The notes beneath the pieces are model-generated. The model saw only the letters and a list, made by a program, of their open reading frames with translations. It was not told where the DNA came from and made no database searches. A stretch of 64,000 bases of DNA, taken from contig CM114273.1 in NCBI GenBank assembly GCA_050084515.1, forward strand, positions 16,864,001 through 16,928,000, in the 5' to 3' direction. This document shows positions 38,417-48,707 of this stretch, in pieces. The first letter of the stretch is position 1. Each line of letters starts with the position of its first letter. The position numbers and the translations under genes were made by a program. This stretch comes from Blasia pusilla (taxonomy: Eukaryota > Marchantiophyta > Marchantiopsida > Blasiales).

Positions 38417-38973
38417 TCAGATTCGACAGGAGTTTTCGTGGCGGAGGACCTGGTCCGGCCCTCTCGCCCCGATTTCTTGCGCGGACGATTGTGCCTCTCG
38501 CCTTGAGGTCTCAGCCTCTTTTCTGGAACAGTCGGCCTCCGAATTCTTCGATCCCCTCGCCTTTGCTTTCAAACCCGCTGTAGATTTGTCCTTGGCGGTG
38601 ACTACCTTAGACACCAACTCCGCTGTCTCAAGGGCTTGCTCCTCTGCATCTCCTTCGAAAAAATCGTCAGGCTGCACAAAATTTGGAATGTCGTCCCTAC
38701 CTGCGACCACTGCATCATACACCAGACGTACATTTTTTTTGGTTATGTCCTCAGCGTCGTTGAAGTCCAACCAGATTGGGCAATTGTCAACCTCCTAGTC
38801 GGACATGCCATGTGCTATCTCCATGTTGTACATGGAAAATGACTCTCCATCAAGCGGAGAAGCCCACAATTTGCAAGCTGTCGGTATTTTTGGCCAGGTA
38901 CGTGCATTCTTATAATTGATGAGGTACCTGTACACCATCCATTGGGTGCTCTTTGTCGAGATGAATCGGCCGC
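38417..38973 (-). pseudogene. Continuation of the unknown gene: acidic, coiled-coil-like block
   Basis: STQWMVYRYLINYKNARTWP, then MYNMEIAHGMSD, a TAG at 38796, CPIWLDFNDAEDITKKN, a central acidic stretch PNFVQPDDFFEGDAEEQAL and a Glu/Lys/Ser-rich helix-like run. It continues in other frames towards the donor at 37825. Confidence 0.5.
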
Positions 38974-39871
38974 CTACTCTTGAAGATCCTGCTTCTTCTT
39001 TGCAAAATCCCTTTTTTTGGCCTCAATTTCTTCATCCAGGTCTGCTTGAGGGAGGATGTGATTCTTGAACATCATCATGAAGCCTGGGTTTTTCGTGGGC
39101 TTGTCTCCGATGTCATCAAGCCGTAGTTCGAAGTCTTCTGCACTCTCTAGGTTTTCTTCCTTCAAAACTGGCTCTATCTTCTTCAGCTCCGCTTGGAGAC
39201 CCACGAGCATGGACTTCATGAGAAGCCGCAATACGTCCCAGAATGACAATTCACGTAGCCAATGGGAGATCACTGGATCAAAAACTCCCGGAGGATGGTG
39301 TGCCGCCCTCTTTTGGGCCTCTGTGCCCTCGAGACTGATTTTCATCAATCGGATTCTCCTAAACTTAGAAATTCCAGACAGTCCAAATCTGTGAACGCGG
39401 TCCAGAGACACTTTCTTGCCGATCCGACCTTGTGGATCTTCGTCTCTCTTCCGCTGGCGCTTGATTATCGCCTTGAGCTCCTTGTAGAATTCCGGGCCAA
39501 GTTCGAGGTTCAGAAAGGCAATGTAGCGCTGCATCTTGCTTGCAATGTACTTTGTAGTTGTAGATACTGTAGCCTGGATAAACTTTGCACGTTCAGACGC
39601 AGACACGTTCTCCCTTCGTTCTAGTTCCAATGAAGCGCTCTTGTTGGCGGCCTGGATCTTCGACCAACAAAGGATTGTCATGGCTGCATCTTGGGAAATG
39701 AAGGTATTTTCCCGAGTCTTCTTTTTAGTTTGAGCTCCCTTCGCCAACATCTCATTTACCAGAGCATCACCCAAGAACCCCTTGTACTATGTTGGGTGCG
39801 TTGTAAGCACCTTTTTCACCCTGTCACAATCCTGGATCCAGTGGTGGGTGACGTTCCCCTCGGATACAATC
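38974..39871 (-). pseudogene. Main block of the unknown gene (part of the 2-kb exon)
   Basis: Opens at acceptor TGTGCAG (exon start 39871) with RIVSEGNVTHHWIQDCDRVK, passes one TAG at 39787, then stays open for 266 codons to the frameshift near 38975. Rich in Lys, Glu, Leu and Arg (ELKAIIKRQRKRDED, EEIEAKKRDFAKKKQDLQE), suggesting helices and nucleic-acid or protein contact. No catalytic motif seen. Confidence 0.6.
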
Positions 39872-39920
39872 CTGCACATCCAAACACACGCTAAGAATTA
39901 TTGCAAGCTACATGGTTCTT

Positions 39921-40589
39921 GCAACCCGACGGACTCCGACTGGTCGCAACACCTGGTGGTTGCAACACCTCGTGGTCAAAATGGTAGCACAGAGAAAAAT
40001 ATTGCAACCCGTCGGGGTCTGACGGGTCGCGACACCTTTTTTTCTATTACACTTATTGCAACACTCACGCAAATTGCGAGAGATAATTGCAACCCATCCG
40101 AGTCCGATGGATTGAACTCGGATTTGTGATTGTCTGGTTACAACCCGTCGGACTCCGATGGGTTGTAAGATGATTTCCATTCGCAGACTGGTTTCCGGAA
40201 AAAAACAACACATATCAACCCGTCAGAGTCCGACAAGTTGCCCAATTTTTAGTAAAGCTGGAATTGGACGCCTAAAAGCAAGCTCTTCTACTCTGACCAC
40301 CTACCCGTGGGGGCAAATGCAACCCGTCGGAGTCCGACGAGTTGATTTTGGCCAAAAATATCCCAAAAAATAGGGACAGTCCACCAACTCGTCGGACGTT
40401 GACAAGTTGCTTTAAGGCGTTCGATGATTTGTTACCACTAGTTTAACAACTCGTCGGAGTCCGAAGGTTTGCAAAACATATACATCATGCACTCATTTTT
40501 ATACCCGTCGATGGTGGACTGGTTTTGGTATCCTGGCTTTCTCTAGTGTGCTTGGCCACCAGGCAACCCGTCTGACACCGACGGGTTCA
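39921..40589. repeat. Palindrome cluster III (intron of the minus gene)
   Basis: Ten copies start at 39921, 40004, 40089, 40140, 40215, 40319, 40384, 40446, 40501 and 40563. They fill a 749-bp intron bounded by donor AATAC|GTAAGT at 40620 and acceptor TGTGCAG at 39872. Confidence 0.87.
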
Positions 40590-41947
40590 AGCAATCAAAA
40601 TTAAGGAAGAGGAAACTTACGTATTCATGGCATGCATTGTCATTTCCATCATTGCTATGTGATGAGGGAATGGATGGAGCACGACTGCCTTCATGCAAAA
40701 ATACGCCTCCAATGAATTTGGGCGCTCCTATGCAAATTGGGTCCACACCATGTACTTGTGGTTTCCATCCCAGATGAAGAAGTAAAGGTCCCGCATCCAG
40801 CTAAATTGCGTCCCCTCAATCGCTCTTCTGAACTCTTGATATCTCATCCTCCACAATGTATTGAGCGCTTCCAAGTCCTCTTCCGTCACCAGCGCTTGGG
40901 TTCCATGTTCATCGTAAGGCTGAACATAGAACGGAGGGAAGCTGTTGACGTAGGATGCTATCGCTGCCGACTGTTTCAGCTTCGCAATATCCTCTTCAGA
41001 CTGAATTTCGCAGACGTACTCTATTGTCTTCAATCGGCAAACTGGAATTCTCGTGGCGTTCTGGCCCTTCATCAGTGCCATCTGCTTAACAACTTCCAAC
41101 CATGGGGACCAAGTCAATAAACTACACTGTTTAGCCAATGAATTGCATCATGGGCCTTCACATAACTCAAACGTTTCTTACCCGCTCAAAGATTGGGTCA
41201 GTGTCTTGGCCTTTATCGGATTGATTTCTTCGGCCGGGCTCAAAGACGAGGGAGATTGTTCTCCTGCTTCTCCAGAGATGTCCACCATCTCCACACTTGC
41301 GGTCCTCATGACCTCATCGTCCGTCACTTGAACTTCGGCCATTTTCTCAGCCGATTTTATATTCATGGTGTCCCTAAACTTCATCGGGGATATTTCCTGC
41401 ATCTAAACACTCTTTGTTGGATGGGCAGGGCTTTCTTCAATGGCAATCGCTTGTTCCCTTCGAGCTTTTGCCAATTCTGCTCTCCTCACAGACGCATCCA
41501 GACGCTTTTTTCATGTTTCTCGTTGGCGACTCTTTTCTTCAAGGCATGCGATGCCTCAGCCTTTGTGTTTTGATTTTCGAGCGCCTCCAAAACACGTTTT
41601 GCAAGAAGCTCCTACCTGGGCATATCTGCTTCCCTTTCCTGCTCCTCTATCTCTTGCTGCCTTATCTCATTGGCCCAACGAGGCCCTAGAGATGGTGACG
41701 CAGGAGTCCTCATGGACTTGGGAGTGATGCTCCCTACCTTGCTTGCTTGCATTTTTTCCTCGTCATGGTTCCTCTCAATGCTTCCTCCTCGACAGTCTAG
41801 TCTCTTTCTATGCACGAAAATTCGCTCGAATCGTCTCGCGATGAATTTCCGTGACCCTAGACCAAACTCTCTTTGTGTTTCATGACGAAGCGCCTTCACC
41901 CTCCTCACTCCCCTTGGAATCTGGTCAGCACCTGCGCGGAAGAGCAC

Positions 41948-43027
41948 ATGAAATCACGAAAACAAAAATGGAAATGAGCAAAACCTCGGGTATTTATACT
42001 TTCCGAGCCGTTCAGCTGACTATTGGGTTGCACCGTTGTACCGACGGCGACGTGTCGGCCGTTATGGAACTTTTGACGTGAAAACCCGACCAACCCGACG
42101 GTCTCCAAAGGGTTGCACGCATCCGTCCTCCTCGGGTAATAAGCCGAGCTACCATGGCAACCCGAAGGAGATCGACAGGTTGCGCGCCTCCCCCGTCTTT
42201 GGGTAACAACGCGGGGTACCCGCGCAACCCGTCGGAGACTGGGGGGTTGCACGCTTCCCTCGTCTTGGGATAACAAGGCGGAGTACCTGCGCAACTCGTT
42301 GGAGACCGACAGGTTGCACGCTTCCTTCATGTTGGCGTTACAAGCCGAGGTACCCACACAACCCGTCGGAGGTCGACGGGTTCCACGCTTCCCTCATCTT
42401 GGAATAATATGAGAGGTACTTGGGCAACCCGTCGGATACCGATAGGTTGCACGCTTTTCTATCCTTCGGGTAACAATACGACAAAGCATAGTTCCGAGGC
42501 AACCCGTTGCCCTCCGACGGGTTACAAGGTCTACCCTGAGTTGGACAATCCCGTAATAGTCCCAAACGGGTTGCCCTAGCAAATGCATGCGATGTCTTGT
42601 GTTTGATGCTAGCAATCTCGACTCAAATCACATTGGTCAGACAAGAAGGGGGTACCAACCCAAGGGACTCCGACGGGTTGCAACTTGCATTGGGACACTA
42701 ATAGAAAATGGAACTCCGAGCTTTGCAACCCACGTCTTTGATTCCAAAATTCTACAACCCATCGGACTCCGACAGATTGCAACAAGATTGAATCCATTCC
42801 GTAAAAAAATCTCACCTACCAAACATAATCTTGTCAATCAAATTATGTAAGGAGAATCTGAGTCCCTATTCACTATAAATTAAACATTCTCATTCTTAAT
42901 CTTAGTCTCCTCCTAGTAGAATCTTAAGGGAATGGATAATTATGTGAAGCTCACTTGTGGTAGTCATCTAGCGGCCCTTCCTCAATGAGAAATAGTTTGA
43001 TCACAAGCTCGTGAGTCTTTCATACCA
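41948..43027. promoter_or_regulatory. Divergent intergenic region of the palindrome element
   Basis: 1.1 kb between the 5' ends of the minus and plus genes, so it should contain both promoters. It holds the seven-unit 67-bp palindrome array and two more full palindromes. TATTTATAC (41993) lies close to the minus gene start and could serve as its TATA element when read on the minus strand. No clear TATA was found for the plus gene. Confidence 0.5.
42090..42780. repeat. Palindrome cluster IV with a 67-bp tandem array (divergent promoter)
   Basis: Seven copies start at 42090, 42157, 42224, 42291, 42358, 42424 and 42499, spaced 67, 67, 67, 67, 66 and 75 bp. The spacer is also repeated (ACGCTTCCCTCGTCTTGGG type). 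Two further full copies lie at 42655 and 42754, and a partial one at 42543. The array sits between the 5' ends of the two divergent genes. Confidence 0.9.
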
Positions 43028-45052
43028 GTGGATGAAAATTTTCTTTCAGTTCGATTTCTTCTCCAAATTGGAACCATCTTTGTATCCAAGGATGTTAGGG
43101 TGGACGATACGGAGGACATTATAGGTGAGACAGTCCAACTAGTGATTGTAGACCGTAAAGTATGGAATCTCTTACCTCTAACAAATGGTCAATATAGAGT
43201 TTATGGTTTGACTCTGAATTTGTCTGTTTCCCTGGTAGACGGTCGAGAATTACCTAGTGCACCGAGCTCTATGTTTGCAACTCCTAGCTCAGTAGATCCG
43301 GCATCAACTCCAACTTTACACGTTCATAACAATGTTGTACTTTCTGAAGACATTCTGGATGTTGTCAACCTTAGTGGATTTGTCGGACACCAACCGGGCC
43401 CTCTGTCCGCCTACTCGTTCCTCTTGCGAGTATCAGGAAATAGTCTGCTATCGTCTCTGCCCTTGAAAATATTCAAGCATATTCTTGTCGACAAGCTGCC
43501 GCCCACATACGATGGTAATTGCATTTTTGAGTTGCCTCCACTTGCTGCTCTTGCTCAAAAGAAAGATGGAGGACGCTTGAAGGGTATGGACATAAAGTCT
43601 GATTGTCATCGATGGTGCAGGCTTCAACGGACTAGTGCTTCAATTCCAGATGGTCCTTGGATTGTCTCCCGCCGGCAATGCGTTGGAACCTTGGAGTGTA
43701 GAAGTCCAACATGCCCGTATCTAGAGCGCAATGGGCAAGTCAATACGTCGCAATTCCCCCCCAAGAATGTAGAAACTCCATATGAGGTCGGTGCGACCAT
43801 ACCGCCGGGAGCCATCGATGTCCTCATTGTCACACATCCTCTTTCTATGTTGGAGCGTGTCCTGCATACATATTTTTCATTGTCCACGACTTCAATTCTA
43901 TGTTAAAGTACACAAGGCTGGTAGTTCATGTTGGCTCCCACATTCATCCTGTGACCGGTGCAATTCAGAGACACATCAAGGAGGATGTGGCAAAGAAAGT
44001 GGCCGAGGTCTATAGAAACTCTCCGAGATCAAAGCCCAGAGTGATCAAGTTAACAACAACATCACAAATTTGTGAACAACTGCTTGGAATCCTTGGGCAA
44101 GGCGAGATCACAGTTGCTGAGGAGAAATAACTCTAGGAAAATCTCGCATTTCCGGCTGATCCTGAATGCTTTCGGAATTTTCTACGTCAAATACGGGTAC
44201 TGGATGGGAAGACGACCAAAATGGATGCCATTTCCAGAATCAAGGCCAACTCCAGATTTCCATTCATTCAGAGATGGCAGTTCATGGATGAGGGAGGTGA
44301 AAGATCCATGGCTTATGTCTTCAAAATATCAACGACAGGACCGTCGAGTGGCCTTGATCTTATAGATCGAATGAGGGAAGGGGAAGATCTTTATGGCAGC
44401 TGGGTAAGCTTTGATATTTGCTACAGAGTGCTAAATAGATGGTTGACCATGGGTGCTCACGTTTATGACCATCTGGAGAAGGGACTCAAAACTATATTTG
44501 TTTGTGAAGTAAAAGCAGAAGACCTTGGCAGTTTGAAGATGTGTTGGTTACTCTTATTGGAGGTGGTGAAGAAAAACAAAAGGCCACCTCCGGAAAATTA
44601 TGGTTTCATGGCGGACAATGCACAACCTGGGTGGATTGCTATCAGGGAAGTGTTCTGGGATGGAGAGGTTCAACTGGAGAGGGAAAGGTCGGATGCTTTC
44701 CATTGGCAACAGTCTGTGACCCGGTACACCAAATCTTGCATCAAGGAGAATAAAAGGACAGAGCATGTCACTCTACTCCAACGTTGCAAGGACAACAAAA
44801 CCTTAAAACAGGCAATGGAATGCCAAGAAGAACTTCATGGGTGGTGGAGGAAGCATGTGATTGAGTGGAAGTACAAAGAGTTGTGCTCTTGGCTGAGTTG
44901 GTGGATTGTACGAATGAGACAATGGGGAAACTTCATGCGGCAGGTGAGTTCACTATTTGGTCTTGTCGAGCTCACGCTGAGAATTGTTTGAAAAGTTGAA
45001 GCTCAAGTTGAGAAGCGTGGGCACTATAGGGATTTCAAACCGAAGAAACCGA

Positions 45053-45356
45053 GCAACTTGTCGGATGCGACAGGTTTTCCGAGTGTGCAACCCGTCGGAA
45101 ACCGACGGGTTGCTTGAGTGTACAACCAGTCGGAGACCGACGGGTTTCATCAAGAATGTTGGTGCAACCTGTATACAAGTATGCAAGTCGCATGTATACA
45201 AGGGCTACAAATAGTTCGACCCGGATGGGTTTCAGATGACTTGCACTTGGATCTTCCAGCCCGGAGTGGCCAAAGGTTCTTGTAACCGGTCGGAATCAGA
45301 TGGGTTGCAGTATGTGGTTCCTGGGTGTTGCAACACGTCGGGACCCGACGGGTCGT
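45053..45356. repeat. Palindrome cluster V (between transposase coding blocks)
   Basis: Copies start at 45053, 45087, 45122, 45282 and 45329, with a half copy near 45216. The cluster follows a donor-like CGGCAG|GTGAGT near 44945 and precedes an acceptor-like GTCGTTACAG near 45470, so it is probably intronic. Confidence 0.85.
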
Positions 45357-46770
45357 AGAGTGATTCATGGGATGCCTTTGACTTGCAATTTTTCTGGTTC
45401 CGAGAGGTAGCTTTTTTCTCTGACTTTGGAGCTATTTTGGTTCCCTTCTCACATTGCCGTCGTTACAGGGATTGAACATTCATGAAAATACCCTCTGTCC
45501 CAACTCAAGTGGAGCAGAAAGTGTTCATTCCTCTTGGAGGTCGTCACAAGCATGCCAAAGAATTTCACTTGTGGAGGCATGCCAACAAGACTAGGCAAGA
45601 GCAATGCTACAGTCTGCAGCATCCCATATCTTCCTTACAAAAGGCATAACAAAAGGAAGGGGGCCTTCGATCTACGAGCTCTACGTCAGGGCGGCTGTGA
45701 GATCGGGTGATGAGAAACTCTATGTGGAAGCCTTCAATCGGTACGTAGCAGGAACTCCCCTCGAGCAAGACGTACACATTGGTGGGAATATTCATGGGTG
45801 CGTTTCAAGACGTCCCATACAGATGGTGGTAGAGCAGTCCGAGCGAGACTCGTAGAGACCAGATAAGTATCTTGACTTCAAGCAGGTGAAGAGGCAGCAT
45901 CGAGGAACGAACCCGGTGATTGATTTGGATGAGGAAATCACGCCGCCCAAGTATGCCGAAACCCCAGATTGCTCCCAAATCCGTGATGCAGTAATTTCTC
46001 CAAAATCAGTGAATGTTTTATTTCAAAAGCCCTCCGTTGCTGGAAGTTCGCAACATCCGGTCGTTGGGGTGGTTCAACACTATGGGATTTCGGTCATTGA
46101 GGTGGATTGCAACCTCAAACGGTGGCATATATCTCGGAGCAACCCTAGACGTGGACCCACTTGTAGGGCGGGATCTGATGGCATTAGGAGAGCATGCGGC
46201 ACTTTCCTAAATAAGAACAGTACAAGGATTGGACGACCACTGCATGGATTTTGGGGACTAAAAACCTTTGATCGTTTCACGAGGACCGGGGATCAATTGA
46301 AGTACTTCTTCTGCCCAAATGAATCTTGCACTTTTCGGAAGTCTTATCCGGCTGCCATTAGAGCTCCAGGGAATACCCCCACAATTTGGCCCATTGCCGT
46401 ATGTACGAATTGCACTCAAGACGAAGTGGACAATCTTACAAGTGCCGGTTTCAGACTCGTAGATGGAGGAAGTTTGGAGCATGTTCGCATTATAGAGACC
46501 TTCGCATTTCGTATTCAACCCAAGATTGATGTCAACATGTACCCGGAGAAGTTGGATGATCTCAATCCACTATTTCTATTTGAGTCTAAAAATGAGGTGA
46601 AGAGAAATAGAATGTGTAGGCCAACGGTGGAGAGAGCAAAACGAATTGCATAAGCTTGGGAGGCAAAAATGGAGATCATCGCCTCGAAAGATGTCTAGAG
46701 TGGGAATGGAATAGGAAGGATATATTGGGGAAGGAACAACATTGTAAATTCAAGTGTCACATGGGTATAT

Positions 46771-46971
46771 GTGGTGCACATATGTTGCTTTCCCACATGT
46801 TCATGTGATGACTTTATCCAAAGAGAGACAAGTGGGAAAAGATATTTCCCTTGTAAGCACATGTACTATGTGTTGCTTGTACTTTTAAGAGAGTCGGAGG
46901 TAGGAGTAGGAATCCACCAACCAATTCTGTCCCTCAAAGAAGTGCGAAGTATTTTAAACAAACCACTTTGA
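46771..46971 (+). pseudogene. SWIM zinc finger (C-terminus of the transposase gene)
   Basis: CSCDDFIQRETSGKRYFPCKH fits the C-x-C-x(n)-C-x-H pattern of SWIM fingers, with CSC near 46797-46805 and CKH near 46850-46860. This finger is typical of MuDR/MULE and related plant proteins (FAR1/FHY3). After it comes a short helix-like tail and a stop. Confidence 0.75.
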
Positions 46972-47140
46972 AGATGCAAAACGAAGTCTTAGATTATACT
47001 TTCAATTTTCCAGAAACTTCACTTTGAGCTTGAACTCTATTCAGCCGATGATAGATTTTTCCAGACCTTGGATGAAAAAAGTGATTGGTTCCACATTATG
47101 ATTCCACTGATTTTTCAGTTTTCTAAATTTTGTGCAATTT

Positions 47141-47167
47141 GCAACTCATCGGACTCAGATGGGTTGC
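47141..47167. repeat. Isolated palindrome copy VI
   Basis: GCAACTCATCGG and its degenerate complement, downstream of the SWIM-finger frame and near the right end of the element. Confidence 0.75.
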
Positions 47168-47419
47168 CAAAATGTGGAAGAGGAAAAAAAAACTGTGGGA
47201 GTGCTTAAGAACTGAGCAGAAAAGTGCAAAAAAAATCACACAAAAAGTTTCCTCTCTTCAACCCAACGGAAACTCTCTTCAAATCACAGGAAACTCTCTT
47301 AAAAAAAAAAGTATCTCTTTCGGTTGAAGGTATTTTCCTGTCTCCTGTCTCCTCTCTTCATGTCTCTTGTCTCCTCTCTTCCTCTCCTCTTACAACACCT
47401 CCTTCTAGTCTTGTTGTTT

Positions 47420-48180
47420 GGATGCCATGAGTTAGCATGGGATCATGTGTGTTTGTGTGTATGTTCGTTGAGAGCGATGTATGTTGTGCAGCGATGTACA
47501 TTCGTACGACAGAGTGTGTTAAAGCATAGATGGCACGAGCTAGTCAACTACTCATGATGGTATGCAGGGAGGTTACTGTTATCGAGGATCGATCACAACA
47601 ATTGTAGCTTATTGTGGCACATTATGTCGGCCTGGAGATTTATTGGAGGCGAATTTCCATGGAGAGGATATTTGCATAAAGGATAGTTTTGAGGAGTGGC
47701 ATGCAATGACGAGCGTGACTACATCTATTGGCGGCACTTCTTCAACTTTGTGTGGAACAAATTATTGATTTATAAAGGAGTGCAGACAAGCACGTGAGGC
47801 AAGCGTGGAGCCGAGCCTATACCTTAGAGCGAGATGGGATAGGGTTACCATATGCTCTAGGAGTCGAAATGTTGAAATCCTATGACATCACACCGATTGT
47901 GTGGTAATATCTTGATGAGGCCCTTATGAGGATGTACGTATACTATACACTACTTTAGTTATAGTGTTGTAGGCCGGAGTACGAAAACAACAATAGTTAT
48001 ATGTTGAGAGGGATGAGACTGTACTTAGAATCTCATTACGCCATGTGTCGAGACTAGTCCAAGAGTATCCTCATTTATTTCCAATGTCTACAGTCAAGGG
48101 ATATCAACATGTGCTACCTATCGACATTTCGTTGTTGGGGGCGTAAGATTTGGATAGGTTTGGTCTAATACATTTGATGT
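47420..48180 (+). pseudogene. Decayed protease/RT region of the plus-strand gypsy element
   Basis: Lies between the DNA element and RNase H. It shows weak similarity to the pre-RT region of the other copy (about 20350-20600 minus). No RT catalytic box was found; most of RT appears deleted. Confidence 0.35.
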
Positions 48181-48181
48181 T

Positions 48182-48707
48182 ATGTTGGGGTTAGGAGCGG
48201 TGCTTAGTAAACGAGATGATGAGGGAAAGGAGTTTGTAGTAGCATATGCAAGCCACTTGAATAACATTGCGAAGACGAATGACAATTTCTATGAAAGGGA
48301 GTGCTTAGCTGCAATGTGGACAGTGATCCATTTCAAATGTTATTTGTTTGAGAACTCTGTCATGCTCATCAATGATCATCATTAGATGGTTGATGGAGTT
48401 TGGCAAGCTTATAGCCAAGCTTGTCTCATGGTCACTTTTCGTGTAGGGGTATGATTTTCAAGTTGTCCATTGCCCAAGACATGTGAACTAGGATACGGAC
48501 GGACAGTTCTGCAACCCACGTGTGCGCCAAAACAATGCGATTGGAACTATGTGGCATAATGAGAGTGATGAGGAGATGATGCCGGGTTGGTATGCATTGA
48601 CCTATTTGTGTTTGTTGGCTATGTTAGGTCCGTTGGAGGCATTCACTTTAGGAGGGAGGTTGGATGATGAATCCTTAGATCCGGATGCTAGTGAGGAGTT
48701 GATATGA
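48182..48707 (+). pseudogene. RNase H fragment of the plus-strand gypsy element
   Basis: GLGAVLSKRDDEGKEFVVAYASH, ERECLAAMWTVIHFKCYLF and, after a stop, GYDFQVVH parallel the RNase H at 18350-18720. After further stops comes MWHNESDEEMMPGWYA, also present in the other copy. Confidence 0.75.

Larger units (their letters stand above)
36505..41947 (-). pseudogene. Multi-exon gene of unknown function in the palindrome element
   Basis: I do not recognise this protein. Coding blocks on minus: 41947-41615 (basic, with a short Glu/Gln-rich helix), 41570-41182 (helical; frameshift near 41515), 41130-40621, 39871-37825, 37320-37094, about 36990-36810, and 36710-36505 ending at the stop after SQDIPFVE. 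GT/AG signals flank several blocks (donors CCCAG|GTAGG, AATAC|GTAAGT, CCGA|GTAAGG, GACAA|GTGAGT). Notable strings: QFSWMRDLYFFIWDGNHKYM, STQWMVYRYLINYKNARTWP, VIKNEYPFRSTMSQVR. The longest block holds a coiled-coil-like Lys/Glu segment. In-frame stops at 40728, 39787, 38796, 38218, 38176 and 38038 are all one C-to-T step from Gln or Arg codons. There is also a frameshift near 38975. Confidence 0.6.
43028..46971 (+). pseudogene. MULE-like transposase gene with SWIM zinc finger (degenerate)
   Basis: Plus-strand coding blocks: 43028-43850 (with a Cys cluster, RRQCVGTLECRSPTCPYLE); about 43850-44140 after a shift; 44140-44945, whose FMADNAQPGWIAIREVFW followed by DAFHWQQSVTRYTK resembles the acidic-residue core of MULE-type transposases; an intron-like segment with palindrome cluster V; 45482-46720; and a C-terminal SWIM finger. 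A second Cys pair lies in YFFCPNESCTFRKS (about 46300). In-frame TAA at 44128, TAG at 44134, TAG at 45853, TAA at 46651 and TAG at 46696, plus shifts, make it a pseudogene. One protein or two (43028-44945 and 45482-46971) cannot be decided by eye. Catalytic residues are inferred. Confidence 0.6.
35043..47390. mobile_element. 12.3-kb MULE-like DNA element with dispersed palindromes
   Basis: Foreign segment splitting an old gypsy element between gag and pol. It carries a plus-strand gene with a SWIM zinc finger (43028-46971), a divergent minus-strand multi-exon gene of unknown function (36505-41947) and six clusters of a 27-bp palindrome. Candidate ends are a 21-bp inverted purine/pyrimidine repeat at 35043-35063 and 47370-47390, and inside it AAACTTTTTG (35107) facing CAAAAAGTTT (47241). 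The outer repeat is low-complexity and no clean 8-11 bp target duplication flanks it, so ends are approximate. MULE assignment rests on the SWIM finger and gene layout. Confidence 0.6.

Noticed and set aside
39065-41727. Plus-strand frames of about 90-126 codons over the minus gene of the DNA element
   Set aside because: They overlap the minus-strand coding blocks, which have splice signals and better composition.
42090-42526. Regular palindrome array considered as a CRISPR array
   Set aside because: Spacers are themselves repeated, there are no cas genes and the DNA is plant nuclear, with introns and LTR elements.
39908-42850. Short frames built from palindromes (NPSESDGL, QPVGVRRV and ATRRSPTGC strings)
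   Set aside because: They are translations of the stop-free repeat in introns and in the divergent promoter, on both strands, not proteins.
35043-47390. The 21-bp purine/pyrimidine match at both ends as certain terminal inverted repeats
   Set aside because: The match is perfect but low-complexity (AGAGG type), and no 8-11 bp target duplication flanks it, so it is kept only as a candidate boundary.
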